DNA from: Paractinoplanes maris
Lineage (GTDB): Bacteria; Actinomycetota; Actinomycetes; Mycobacteriales; Micromonosporaceae
Direction of reading: 5' to 3'
DNA: 64,000 bases
Assembly (NCBI RefSeq): GCF_023544465.1
Contig: NZ_JALPVL010000004.1
Span: 124,001-188,000 of the forward strand
Part shown: piece by piece, positions 7,956-15,592 of the stretch
Layout of the letters: every line of letters starts with the position of its first letter
Numbering within the stretch: the first letter of the stretch is position 1
Position numbers and translations under genes: made by a program
The notes under the pieces: generated by a model
What the model was told of the DNA's origin: nothing
Seen by the model: only the letters and a program-made list of their open reading frames with translations
Databases searched by the model: none

Positions 7956-8707
7956 GGCCGTCGTCTCCGCAGGCCGGCCAGCACGGGCAGGACGGCCAGG
8001 CCCATCAGCACGCCACCCCAGGCCGCCGAGGCGGGCAGGTCGAGGAAGACGGCGTGGGCGAGCACCGACGAAGCGTACGTCCACAGCCAGAGGACCAGCA
8101 TGGGCTTGTCCTCGCTCCGGGGCTCATGCACCCGGGAGAAATAGCTCAGCGCGGTCATCAGCACCACCGCGAAGCCCAGCCAGCCCAGGTAGTTGCCGAC
8201 CGGGATGCCGGGCACGCCGGGCAGGGCCGGGGTGGGGGAGAGCCAGCGCCAATAGCCCTCGGCCACCATCTGCGGGTCGAGGAAGAGATCCCAGGCGGCC
8301 AGCCCGAACGCGGCCAGCCCGATCCGGGCCCAGCGGGCGATCGGCAGGCGCTGCGCGGCCAGCCAGGCCGGCCAGGCCATCCAGGTCCAGGCCAGCGGGA
8401 TGATCAGCGGGACGCCGAGCAGCTTGGGACCGAGCTGGCCCGAGTAGTCGTAGGTGCCGAACGGGAAGCCGGTGGCCACCCCGAGCGCCTCGACCGCGAA
8501 GCCGCCCAGCGTGGCCGTGCCGATCAGGGCCAGCGCGGCCCGGGTGCCCCGGGTGAGCAGCGCGTGGGCCACCGACAGCACGTAGCCGAGCACGACGGTG
8601 GCCACGGTGAACGCGGCCCGGGTCTCGCCGGAGGTCAGCGGATAGCAGATCTGAGCGAGGATCAGAGCCCCGAGCAGAGCCCAGGGTGCGACTTTAGAGA
8701 CCGACAA
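7952..8707 (-). CDS. cruF: CruF-type carotenoid 1',2'-hydratase (carotenoid biosynthesis protein)
   Basis: This is an integral membrane protein of about 251 residues with seven or so hydrophobic segments. The family stretch GFPFGTYDYSGQLGPKLLGVPLIIPLAW is recognisable (only its first part is diagnostic), as are AAWDLFLDPQMVAEGYW and IPVGNYLGW. CruF adds water across the terminal double bond of acyclic carotenoid ends. The start is uncertain: a TTG at 8705-8707 is used because the frame has no early ATG, and it overlaps the GNAT gene by 14 nt. The downstream glycosyltransferase overlaps by 4 nt. Confidence 0.78.
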   Translation of the reverse strand: MSVSKVAPWALLGALILAQICYPLTSGETRAAFTVATVVLGYVLSVAHALLTRGTRAALALIGTATLGGFAVEALGVATGFPFGTYDYSGQLGPKLLGVPLIIPLAWTWMAWPAWLAAQRLPIARWARIGLAAFGLAAWDLFLDPQMVAEGYWRWLSPTPALPGVPGIPVGNYLGWLGFAVVLMTALSYFSRVHEPRSEDKPMLVLWLWTYASSVLAHAVFLDLPASAAWGGVLMGLAVLPVLAGLRRRRP

Positions 8708-9272
8708 TGCCGGGTGCGTCTTCCGCGGGCCGCTCGACGACCGGCAGATCCCGGCCGAGGATGGCGAAGGCGCGCTCGTCGCCGGGGAAGTGGAAGTGGC
8801 GCAGGACGTCGGTGAAGCCGAACCGGCGGTACAGCCGCCAGGCCCGCGATTTCTGCTCGTCGGCCTCGGGCGTGGAGAGCAGCACCGTCTCGCCGTCGGC
8901 CATCGCCAGCAGCGCCCGCAGCTGGCGGGCGCCCACCCCATGCCCCTGCGCGGCCGGGCGGACGTGCAGCTCGACCACCTCGAAGCAGTTGCTCAGCCAG
9001 CGGTGCCGGTTGTCGTCGGCCAGGTGGGAGCGCACCTGGTCGTGCCACCACTGGCCGGGTCCGGACGTGTAGCCGTAGCCGAAACCGGCCAGCCGCCCGT
9101 CGGTGGTGAGGGTGGCGACCGCGCGGAAACCGGCCCGCCGCACGTGGGCGCCGATGTAACCGCGCCGGGTCTGCAACAGCTCCTGGCGGTAGCCCATGGC
9201 CTCGCCGTAGACGCTCACCACGTCGTCGAGCCGCCGCAGCAGATCGTCCGGCTGCCACGCCACGAGCCTCAT
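8694..9272 (-). CDS. GNAT family N-acetyltransferase inside the carotenoid operon
   Basis: This encodes 192 residues of the Gcn5-related acetyltransferase fold. The core ELHVRPAAQGHGVGARQLRALL carries the acetyl-CoA pyrophosphate loop (Q/RxxGxG/A type), and AWRLYRRFGFTDVLR forms the usual C-terminal part. The acceptor is unknown. The gene starts 7 nt after the CrtA-like gene and overlaps cruF by 14 nt, so it is co-translated with carotenoid genes. Whether it modifies a pigment, a protein or something unrelated cannot be told. Confidence 0.8.
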   Translation of the reverse strand: MRLVAWQPDDLLRRLDDVVSVYGEAMGYRQELLQTRRGYIGAHVRRAGFRAVATLTTDGRLAGFGYGYTSGPGQWWHDQVRSHLADDNRHRWLSNCFEVVELHVRPAAQGHGVGARQLRALLAMADGETVLLSTPEADEQKSRAWRLYRRFGFTDVLRHFHFPGDERAFAILGRDLPVVERPAEDAPGIVGL

Positions 9273-9279
9273 CGTCGAG

Positions 9280-9924
9280 TCACGCCCCTCTTACGGTCCA
9301 GCTCAGCACGTCGCGGTCGCCCGAGATGTCGTCGACCGCGAATCGGGCGAAAAGCTCCTCGGCATACCACCCATCGGTCGGCGTCCGTGCGATCACCGCT
9401 CGATGCTCCGGCTGACGGTACGCGAATCGTGCCAGGTCCGCCGCATTGCGCCACACGCTGACCGTGCCCTGGAAGCCGAGCGGGGCCTCACCGATGCCGA
9501 AGTGCGCCAGCAGGCCGGGCGCTCGATCGACTTCCGGGACCACGGCCGGGATGGCGCGCCAGAAGCTGACCGCCCGCGTCGGCCGGAGCCGGGCCCGGGT
9601 CAGCGCCAGCACCATGCCCTCCGATTTCCGATTTGTCACTGCGAAAGGCTCCTGGCCCGACCAGCTGCCCCGGCTCGAGAGGGGGGTGAGGTCGATCCGG
9701 GCCTTGGCGGCGGCGATCTTGTCCCAGTGGTGCAGGACGACCGGTCGCTCGCTGACGGTTATCGCCGCGTACCGGGTCCAGTCGGCATCGGTGGGGCCGA
9801 ATCCGTCGGCGGTGCCGAGGAACTTGGCGAATCGCGTCCGGTGCGGGCCCGGGAAGGCGAGACGGAACATCGCGAGCCCCACCCGGTGCCGGGGCACCCG
9901 CCAGACGTGCAGCGTGACCGGCAT
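9280..9924 (-). CDS. CrtA-like (spheroidene monooxygenase family) protein
   Basis: This encodes 214 residues. The second half shows the pattern of spheroidene monooxygenases: LRPTRAVSFWRAIPAV, then HFGIGEAPLGFQGTVSVWRN, then FAYRQPEHRAVIARTP and GWYAEELFARFAV. CrtA of purple bacteria inserts keto oxygen at C-2 of acyclic carotenoids. The context with CruF and CrtI/CrtD genes supports a carotenoid substrate, but oxygenation in this organism is inference. The ATG at 9922-9924 overlaps the ybaK stop by one base (TGATG), which suggests coupled translation. Confidence 0.7.
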   Translation of the reverse strand: MPVTLHVWRVPRHRVGLAMFRLAFPGPHRTRFAKFLGTADGFGPTDADWTRYAAITVSERPVVLHHWDKIAAAKARIDLTPLSSRGSWSGQEPFAVTNRKSEGMVLALTRARLRPTRAVSFWRAIPAVVPEVDRAPGLLAHFGIGEAPLGFQGTVSVWRNAADLARFAYRQPEHRAVIARTPTDGWYAEELFARFAVDDISGDRDVLSWTVRGA

Positions 9925-10412
9925 CAGGCCACGTCGGCCGGCGTGCCCGCGGTGACCCGCACCAGCTCGGCGAAGGTGATCGGGAAGACCGCGTGCGGCA
10001 CCCCGCCGGCCGCCCAGATGTCGCGGTACTGCTGGAGTGCGGTGTCGACCAGCGTACGAACGGGCTTGGGGTGTCCCAGCGGAGCGACCCCACCGATCGC
10101 CTGCCCGGTGTGCTCGCGGACGAACTCGGGCGTGGCCCGGCGCAGCTTCCCGAGGCCGAGCGAGGCGGCCACCTTGGCCGTGTCGACCCGGTGCGCGCCC
10201 GAGGTCAGCACGAGCAGCGGCTCCCCGTCGGCGTCGAAGATCAGTGAGTTGGCGATCTGCCCGGCGTCGACGCACAGCGCCTCGGCCGCCGCCGCCGCGG
10301 TGTGCGCGGCCGCGTCCAGGATGATCACCTGCGACGGGGCGTCGTCGGCGGTGTGCGCGCCCGCGGCGTCCAGGGCATCCTGCACGGCGATGACATTGGG
10401 GTGTTCCCTCAT
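9924..10412 (-). CDS. ybaK: YbaK/EbsC family aminoacyl-tRNA deacylase
   Basis: This 162-residue protein belongs to the YbaK/ProX family, which clears mischarged aminoacyl-tRNA (for example Cys-tRNAPro). Typical segments are IANSLIFDADGEPLLVLTSGAHRVD, with the LVLTSG strand, and the loop GQAIGGVAPLGH. It is the first gene of the minus-strand operon leading into the carotenoid genes. On the minus strand GAGAAT lies 6 nt before the ATG, a possible leaderless -10 although it departs from TANNNT. The function is unrelated to carotenoids, so co-transcription may be incidental. Confidence 0.88.
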   Translation of the reverse strand: MREHPNVIAVQDALDAAGAHTADDAPSQVIILDAAAHTAAAAAEALCVDAGQIANSLIFDADGEPLLVLTSGAHRVDTAKVAASLGLGKLRRATPEFVREHTGQAIGGVAPLGHPKPVRTLVDTALQQYRDIWAAGGVPHAVFPITFAELVRVTAGTPADVA

Positions 10413-10422
10413 CAGCCCATTC

Positions 10423-11688
10423 TCACCACCCGAACCGTTCCCGGTGCAGGCGGGCCGGGGGAACGCCGGCCGCGCGGGCGGCCCGGAACACCGACGCGGT
10501 CCAGGGATCCGGTCCGCAGACGTAGACGTCGTGGCCGGCGAGGTCGGGGGCGAGCGACCGCAGCGCCTGGGTGTCGTCGTAGTCGGCGTACTCGGCCGGG
10601 AGCCACGACCCGGCCTCGGCCCGCGGGCCGACCAGCGGCACCAGCCGGACCCCGCGGTGCTCGGCCAGCCATTCGAGCTCCTTGAGGAACGCCACCTCGT
10701 GCGGGTGCCGGGTGCGGTAGACCAGGGTCGCGCGGCCGTTCGGGTACGGCAGATCCCAGAGCAGAGCGAGCAGCGGCGTCACCCCCACCCCGCAGGCCAG
10801 CATGGTGACCGGGCCACCGGCGTAGGTGGTCGCGGTCATCCGCCCGTACGGCCCCTCGATCAGCGCCCGGGTGCCCGGCCGCAGCCCGGCGACCCGGGAG
10901 GTGCCGTCGCCCACCACCTTGACCGTGATGCGCAGGCTGTCGCTGCGCGGCGGCCCCGACAGCGAGAACGGGTGACCGCGCAGACCGTCCCGCCCGTCCA
11001 GGAACCGCCACACGAAGAACTGCCCGGCGCGCACCGGCAGCCGGTCGAGCCGCCGCCCGCTCAGATAGACCGACACCAGGCCGGGCGCCTCGGGGTCGAC
11101 GTGGTCGACGGTCAGCCGGTGCCGCAGCGTCCGCCACACCGGCAGCCCGAGCCGGAACACCAGCACCGAGCCGGCCGCGATCGCGTAGCCGGTCCACCAG
11201 AACGCGCGGGCGACCGGTGCCCGGAAGTCACTGCCGAGCAGGAGCATGTGCGGCAGCGCCAGCCCGACCCCCAGATAGGCGTAGAGGTGCAGCAGGTGCC
11301 ACGACTCGTACCGCATCGACCGGCGCACCCGGCGCACCGACGTGACCACGACCAGGACCAACGCGGCCGTGGCGGCCATCGCCAGGAGCATCTCGGGCCC
11401 GGTGACCGACCTTTTCCCGTACGCGATGACAGCGAGCACCACGTGGGCCAGCAGCAGCTGGAACGACGCGAAGCCGGTCCAGCGGTGCCACCGGGCCAGC
11501 GTGTCCTGGCCGTACGCGCGCTCGACCCACGGGATGCGCGCCATCAGCACGACCTGGATCAGCAGCAGGTCGGCCGACCACAGCGCGGCCAGCCGGCCCC
11601 CGGCGGCCATCCCGGCCGGCGCCTCGTCCAGGCCCACCGTCCACAGTGCGGTGACGAGGAGCAGGGACAGGGCCGTCGTATAGCGCAC
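10423..11688 (-). CDS. Ferric reductase-like transmembrane flavin oxidoreductase
   Basis: This encodes 421 residues. The first 190 or so hold five or six membrane helices with His residues in RWHRWTGF and SWHLLHLYAYL, consistent with a haem-binding ferric-reductase-like domain. The C-terminal half is a ferredoxin-NADP reductase module: HPFSLSGPP is the FAD-binding signature (RxxSL variant), GPYG follows, and LACGVGVTPLLALL forms the NAD(P) loop, ending with VYVCGPDPW. It likely moves electrons from NAD(P)H through FAD and haem across the membrane. The acceptor is unknown. A GTG at 11686-11688 is used, with TACGGT 8 nt upstream. Confidence 0.85.
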   Translation of the reverse strand: MRYTTALSLLLVTALWTVGLDEAPAGMAAGGRLAALWSADLLLIQVVLMARIPWVERAYGQDTLARWHRWTGFASFQLLLAHVVLAVIAYGKRSVTGPEMLLAMAATAALVLVVVTSVRRVRRSMRYESWHLLHLYAYLGVGLALPHMLLLGSDFRAPVARAFWWTGYAIAAGSVLVFRLGLPVWRTLRHRLTVDHVDPEAPGLVSVYLSGRRLDRLPVRAGQFFVWRFLDGRDGLRGHPFSLSGPPRSDSLRITVKVVGDGTSRVAGLRPGTRALIEGPYGRMTATTYAGGPVTMLACGVGVTPLLALLWDLPYPNGRATLVYRTRHPHEVAFLKELEWLAEHRGVRLVPLVGPRAEAGSWLPAEYADYDDTQALRSLAPDLAGHDVYVCGPDPWTASVFRAARAAGVPPARLHRERFGW

Positions 11689-11696
11689 GAGGCGTG

Positions 11697-11702
11697 ACCG
11701 TA
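11697..11702 (-). promoter_or_regulatory. -10 element TACGGT of the flavin oxidoreductase gene
   Basis: On the minus strand TACGGT is followed by 8 nt and the GTG start. There is no Shine-Dalgarno, so a leaderless message is predicted. Confidence 0.45.
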
Positions 11703-11763
11703 CGTTTCCGCCGGCCGCCGCGGCAGGGGTCGGTGAACAAGCCCTCGGTTTCCCGGGTTTCCG

Positions 11764-12558
11764 TTATTCCCGTACGCCGGTGGCCTCTTCACTGGCGTCC
11801 CAGAGCGCCGCCGCGGCGGCCGGATCGCTCGCGGGGGCCGAGGTCCGGGCCACCTCGTGCCCGACGTAATAGGCGCCGTTGCGGATCTGATCGATGGTGG
11901 CCAGCCAGACCAGGAGCGCGCCGGCCTTCTCGGGCGTGACCAGGAAGGGCGCGTACTTGTAGAAGAAGCGGGTCACCTGGCCCGCCCCGAAGTTGCTGCG
12001 GACGACACCCGGGTGGAACGAGACGCTGGTGATCTCGGGCCACCGGCGGGCGGCCTCGGCGGCGAACAGGATGTTGGCCGTCTTGGCCGCGCCGTAGGCC
12101 GGGAAGGAGCTGAACCGGCGCGGATCGCCGGCGAAGTCGCGCGGGTCGGGTGCGCCGCGCATGTGGGCCCGCGAGGCGGTGTTCACCACCCGCCCGCCGG
12201 TGAGCCGGTCGCGGAGCAGGTGGGTGAGCAGGAACGGCGCCAGGTGGTTGCCCTGGATCGTCGCCTCGAACCCGTCTTTCGTCCGGCGGTAGTGCTCGAC
12301 CATGCCGCCGGCGTTGTTGGCCAGGACGTCGATCCTCGGGTACCTGTCCCTGATCTTCGCGGCCAGCTCGCGTACCTGATCGAGGTCTTCGAAGTCGGCT
12401 CGCAGCACTTCCGCGTTCCGGACCTTCCGGGCCGCCTCCTCGAGGCGGGACGGCGTGCGGCCGACCAGCACGACCTGGTCACCCGCGGCGCTGAACTGCT
12501 CGGCGGCGGCCAGCCCGATGCCCGAGCTGCCTCCGGTGATGACCACGGTCCGGCTCAT
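11764..12558 (-). CDS. SDR family oxidoreductase
   Basis: This encodes 264 residues. The cofactor motif is TGGSSGIG (about residues 8-15), with NNAGG at about 90, and the catalytic Tyr and Lys are in FPAYGAAKTANILF. It resembles the retinol-dehydrogenase-like SDR branch (HPGVVRSNFG segment). The ATG has a good ribosome binding site, GGGAGGAAG, on the minus strand. It is divergent from the MarR-GNAT gene, and a perfect 7-bp inverted repeat lies between them, so that regulator may control it. The substrate is unknown. Confidence 0.88.
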   Translation of the reverse strand: MSRTVVITGGSSGIGLAAAEQFSAAGDQVVLVGRTPSRLEEAARKVRNAEVLRADFEDLDQVRELAAKIRDRYPRIDVLANNAGGMVEHYRRTKDGFEATIQGNHLAPFLLTHLLRDRLTGGRVVNTASRAHMRGAPDPRDFAGDPRRFSSFPAYGAAKTANILFAAEAARRWPEITSVSFHPGVVRSNFGAGQVTRFFYKYAPFLVTPEKAGALLVWLATIDQIRNGAYYVGHEVARTSAPASDPAAAAALWDASEEATGVRE

Positions 12559-12576
12559 GCTTCCTCCCCGGCATTT

Positions 12577-12594
12577 CTCTGACTAAGGTCAGAG
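12577..12594. promoter_or_regulatory. Inverted repeat CTCTGAC-TAAG-GTCAGAG, probable MarR operator
   Basis: A perfect 7-bp inverted repeat with a 4-nt spacer ends 3 nt before the GTG of the MarR-GNAT gene and includes its predicted -10. It also lies 18 nt from the divergent SDR start. This suits autorepression and control of both genes. Confidence 0.6.
12584..12589 (+). promoter_or_regulatory. -10 element TAAGGT of the MarR-GNAT gene
   Basis: TAAGGT is followed by 8 nt and the GTG at 12598, as expected for a leaderless transcript. It is embedded in the inverted repeat at 12577-12594. Confidence 0.5.
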
Positions 12595-12597
12595 GTT

Positions 12598-13479
12598 GTG
12601 GATCAGATCGAGCGCGTGCGCGACTTCAACCGGTTCTACACACAGCGCCTCGGCGTACTCCACGATCATTACCTGGGGCAGCGGCGACCGCTCGGCGAAG
12701 CGCGGCTGCTCTTCGAGATCGGCGACGGGGCCGGCCTGCGCGACCTGCGCACCCGGCTCGGTCTCGACTCCGGCTATCTCAGCCGGCTGCTGCGCGCGCT
12801 GGGGGCCGAGGGCCTGGTCACGGTCGGGCCGCACCCCACCGACGGCCGGGTGCGGATCGCCACGCTGACCGCGGCCGGGCAGCGGGAACGGGCCGACCTC
12901 CAGGCGCGCTCCCGGGAGAGCGTGGCCGCGTTGCTGGACCCGCTCACCGATGCCCAGCGGGAGCGGCTGCTCGCGGCGCAAAGCCAGGTCCACCGCCTGA
13001 TCCGCCTGGCCACGGTCACCCTCGAGGCGGTTCCGGACGACGCGCCCGAGGCTCGCGCCTGCCTCCGGGCGTACGCCTCGGAACTGGACCTTCGCTTCCC
13101 CGAGGGGTACGACACCGGCACCCTCATCGCGCCGGGCACCCTGACCGAGGGCACCTTCCTGCTGGCCCGGGAGGATGGTCAGCCGGTTGGCTGCGGGCTG
13201 TGGCAGGGGGCTCTGTCCTCGGCTTCGCCGTCTTCGCGGGCGGAGATCCGCCATGTGTGGGTGAGCCCTTCGGTACGCGGTATCGGGCTCGGCCGGCGGC
13301 TGCTGACCGCCCTCGAGCAGGACGCGGCCGGGCACGGCGTGACGACGGTGCGGCTGGGCACCCACCCCGCGCTGACCGAGGCGATCGCGCTCTATCGCGC
13401 CTGCGGTTACCGCGAGATCCCGTCCTACGACTCCTCGCCCTACAACCAGCTGGCTTTCCTCAAGGAGCTAGTACTTTAG
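12598..13479 (+). CDS. MarR-type regulator fused to a GNAT acetyltransferase
   Basis: This encodes 293 residues in two parts. Residues 1 to about 140 form a MarR winged helix, with LRDLRTRLGLDSGYLSRLLRALGAEGLVTV as recognition region and HPTDGRVRIATLTAAG as the wing. Residues of about 155-293 form a GNAT domain with the acetyl-CoA loop VSPSVRGIGLGRRLL and the closing YRACGYREIPSY. Such fusions are known across actinobacteria; the acyl acceptor is unknown. The GTG at 12598 lacks a Shine-Dalgarno and is predicted leaderless. It probably binds the inverted repeat just upstream. Confidence 0.87.
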   Translation: MDQIERVRDFNRFYTQRLGVLHDHYLGQRRPLGEARLLFEIGDGAGLRDLRTRLGLDSGYLSRLLRALGAEGLVTVGPHPTDGRVRIATLTAAGQRERADLQARSRESVAALLDPLTDAQRERLLAAQSQVHRLIRLATVTLEAVPDDAPEARACLRAYASELDLRFPEGYDTGTLIAPGTLTEGTFLLAREDGQPVGCGLWQGALSSASPSSRAEIRHVWVSPSVRGIGLGRRLLTALEQDAAGHGVTTVRLGTHPALTEAIALYRACGYREIPSYDSSPYNQLAFLKELVL

Positions 13480-13506
13480 GCCGGTCCGGTTCCGGCGCAT
13501 CCTTCG

Positions 13507-13512
13507 TACGAT
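13507..13512 (+). promoter_or_regulatory. -10 element TACGAT of the two-component operon
   Basis: TACGAT is followed by 6 nt and the GTG start at 13519. No Shine-Dalgarno is present, so a leaderless mRNA is predicted. Confidence 0.5.
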
Positions 13513-13518
13513 CGGGGC

Positions 13519-14622
13519 GTGCACGAGACACTCCGCTCGGTCTGGCGGGAACCCCGATCGCCCGGCGCACCAATCCGCGTCCGGCGTGACTGGGTGCTGC
13601 TCGGTGTCGTCGTGGTGGCGACCGTCCTCGAAGGACTGCTGACCTCCGCCTGGTCGGGCATGATCCTTGGGCTGCTGCTGGCGCCCACCCTGCTGTGGCG
13701 TCGCCGCCGGCCGTTGCTGATGGTCGCGATCGCGTTCCTCGTCTGCCTGTTCTGGGCCGACCCGGGCAACGGCACGCTGGCCTATCTGCTGGTGCTGCCC
13801 TATGCGCTGTTCCGCTGGGGCTCCGGGCGCGAGGCGGTGGCCGGGGCCGGGCTGATCTTCGCCAAGATCTCGGTGTCGGCCGCCCTCGGTCACCTCGGGG
13901 TGCCCGACATGCTGCTCGGGTTCGTGGCCATGATCGCGGCGTTCGCACTGGCCACCACGTTCCGTTACCGCGCCCGCCTGCTGGAGCGCCGGCTCGGCGA
14001 GGCCAAGCTGCGCGAACGCGAACGGCTCGCCCGCGACCTGCACGACACCGTGGCCCACCACGTCTCGGCGATGGCCATCCGGGCCCAGGCCGGCATAGCG
14101 GTGGCGCAGCGGCAACCCGAGGCCGCGGTCGACGCGCTGCGGGTCATCGAAGCGGAGGCGACGCGGGCGCTGGCCGAGATGCGCACGATGGTGCGGACGC
14201 TGCGCTCCTTCGAGGCCGACGACTTGGCTCCCAGCCCCGGCCTGGCCGATCTCACCACGCTGGCCGGCGGGCCTGGGGCCGGCCCGGTGATCGACGTCGC
14301 GCTGTCGGGTGACCTCGACGACGTGCCGGCCACCGTCGGCACGGCCATCTATCGCCTGGCTCAGGAATCGGTCACCAACGCCCGGCGGCACGCCCGGCAC
14401 GCCACACGCATCTCGGTGCGCGTGGCGGCCGACGGTGAGCTGGTGCGTCTCCACGTGAGCGACGACGGCGAGGGTGCGCGGGCCTCCGCGGCCGGCGGGT
14501 TCGGCCTGGCCGGCATGGCCGAGCGGGCCGGGCTGCTCGGCGGCACATGCGAGGCCGGGCCCGGCCCGGGTCGAGGGTGGACGGTCACCGCGGCGCTGCC
14601 GCGCACCGGGGCGGCCGCCTGA
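13519..14622 (+). CDS. Two-component sensor histidine kinase (NarL/DesK type)
   Basis: This encodes 367 residues. Several hydrophobic segments between about residues 25 and 147 form a membrane sensor part without a large extracellular domain. The dimerisation/phosphoacceptor helix is RERERLARDLHDTVAHHVSA with the phosphorylated His at about 175 (HisKA_3 type). A HATPase domain follows: ESVTNARRHAR is the N box, VSDDGEG the G1 box and GFGLAGMAERAG the later G box. The signal is unknown. Its stop codon directly abuts the ATG of the response regulator. Confidence 0.92.
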   Translation: MHETLRSVWREPRSPGAPIRVRRDWVLLGVVVVATVLEGLLTSAWSGMILGLLLAPTLLWRRRRPLLMVAIAFLVCLFWADPGNGTLAYLLVLPYALFRWGSGREAVAGAGLIFAKISVSAALGHLGVPDMLLGFVAMIAAFALATTFRYRARLLERRLGEAKLRERERLARDLHDTVAHHVSAMAIRAQAGIAVAQRQPEAAVDALRVIEAEATRALAEMRTMVRTLRSFEADDLAPSPGLADLTTLAGGPGAGPVIDVALSGDLDDVPATVGTAIYRLAQESVTNARRHARHATRISVRVAADGELVRLHVSDDGEGARASAAGGFGLAGMAERAGLLGGTCEAGPGPGRGWTVTAALPRTGAAA

Positions 14623-15279
14623 ATGCCGGACGACATCAGGGTGCTCGTCGCCGACGACCAGGAGATCGTGCGCACCGGACTGGTCATGATCCTCAACGCC
14701 GAGCCCGGCCTCCGGGTGGTCGGCGAGGCCCCCGACGGGCGCCGGGCGGTCGAGCTGGCCCAGCGGCTGCGTCCCGACGTGTGCCTGTTCGACATCCGCA
14801 TGCCCGGCATGGACGGTATCGAGGCCACCCGCCGCCTGGCCGGCCCGGCCGTCACCGACCCGCTGGCGGTGGTCGTCATCACCACGTTCGACCTCGACGA
14901 CCACGTCTATGCCGCGCTGCGCGCCGGGGCCCGCGGTTTCCTGCTGAAGGACGCCGGCACAGCGCTGCTGAGCCAGGCCGTCCACGCCGCCGCCCGCGGC
15001 GATGCCCTGATCGCGCCGAGTGTCACCACCCGGCTGCTCCGGGCCTTCGCCGAAACCGGCCCCGCCACGCCCCACCGCCAGCCGATCGACCCCCTCACCG
15101 ACCGCGAGGAAGAGGTGCTGGTGGCGGTCGCCCGTGGCCGCACCAACGCCGAGGTGGCCGCCGAGCTGCACATCAGCCTCAGCACAGTGAAGACCCACGT
15201 GACCAGCCTGATGGCCAAGCTCCTGGTCCGAAACCGGGTGGAGATCGCCATGTGGGCCTACGAAACCGGCCGCCGCTAG
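14623..15279 (+). CDS. LuxR-family response regulator
   Basis: This encodes 218 residues. The receiver domain carries the acidic pair in VADDQEIVRTG, the phosphorylatable Asp at about residue 57 (CLFDIRMPGMDG), the Thr in VVITTFD and the Lys in LLKDAG. The C-terminal LuxR helix-turn-helix is PLTDREEEVLVAVARG to LSTVKTHVTSLMAKL. It is the cognate partner of the upstream kinase, with start and stop adjacent. The regulated genes are unknown. Confidence 0.94.
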   Translation: MPDDIRVLVADDQEIVRTGLVMILNAEPGLRVVGEAPDGRRAVELAQRLRPDVCLFDIRMPGMDGIEATRRLAGPAVTDPLAVVVITTFDLDDHVYAALRAGARGFLLKDAGTALLSQAVHAAARGDALIAPSVTTRLLRAFAETGPATPHRQPIDPLTDREEEVLVAVARGRTNAEVAAELHISLSTVKTHVTSLMAKLLVRNRVEIAMWAYETGRR

Positions 15280-15592
15280 CCCCTCTCGTCTTCGCCCCTC
15301 CTCGTGTTCTCCGCCGCGCCGCCTTCGCTCCGTGTTGCTCTCGCGCCCTACGCCGCGCTGCCCTTCGCCCCGCGTTGCCCCCGCGCCCACGCCGTGCCGC
15401 CCCTCGCCCGGCCTCGCCCCACGCCGCGCCGCCTCTTGCCCGGCCTTGCCCCGCGTCTCGCCGCCCCGCCATGCGGTCGTTCTCCGCTGACGTTGCTCGT
15501 TCTTTTGGCCGGGTTGCCTGGTGCCAAGGAACGGTCGTGTTCCGGCCTGTGCTCCGATGAGGACGGACGTCTTCGGTTGTCACGATGAGCGC
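15280..15592. other. Gap with strand-biased low-complexity sequence
   Basis: This 313-bp stretch holds no convincing gene. From about 15283 to 15480 the plus strand is strongly pyrimidine- and CG-rich, made of degenerate units such as GCCCCGCGTTGCC and CGCCGCGCC with few A. The promoter of the quinone oxidoreductase gene must lie in its last 100 bp; no clear -35/-10 pair was found. Confidence 0.6.
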
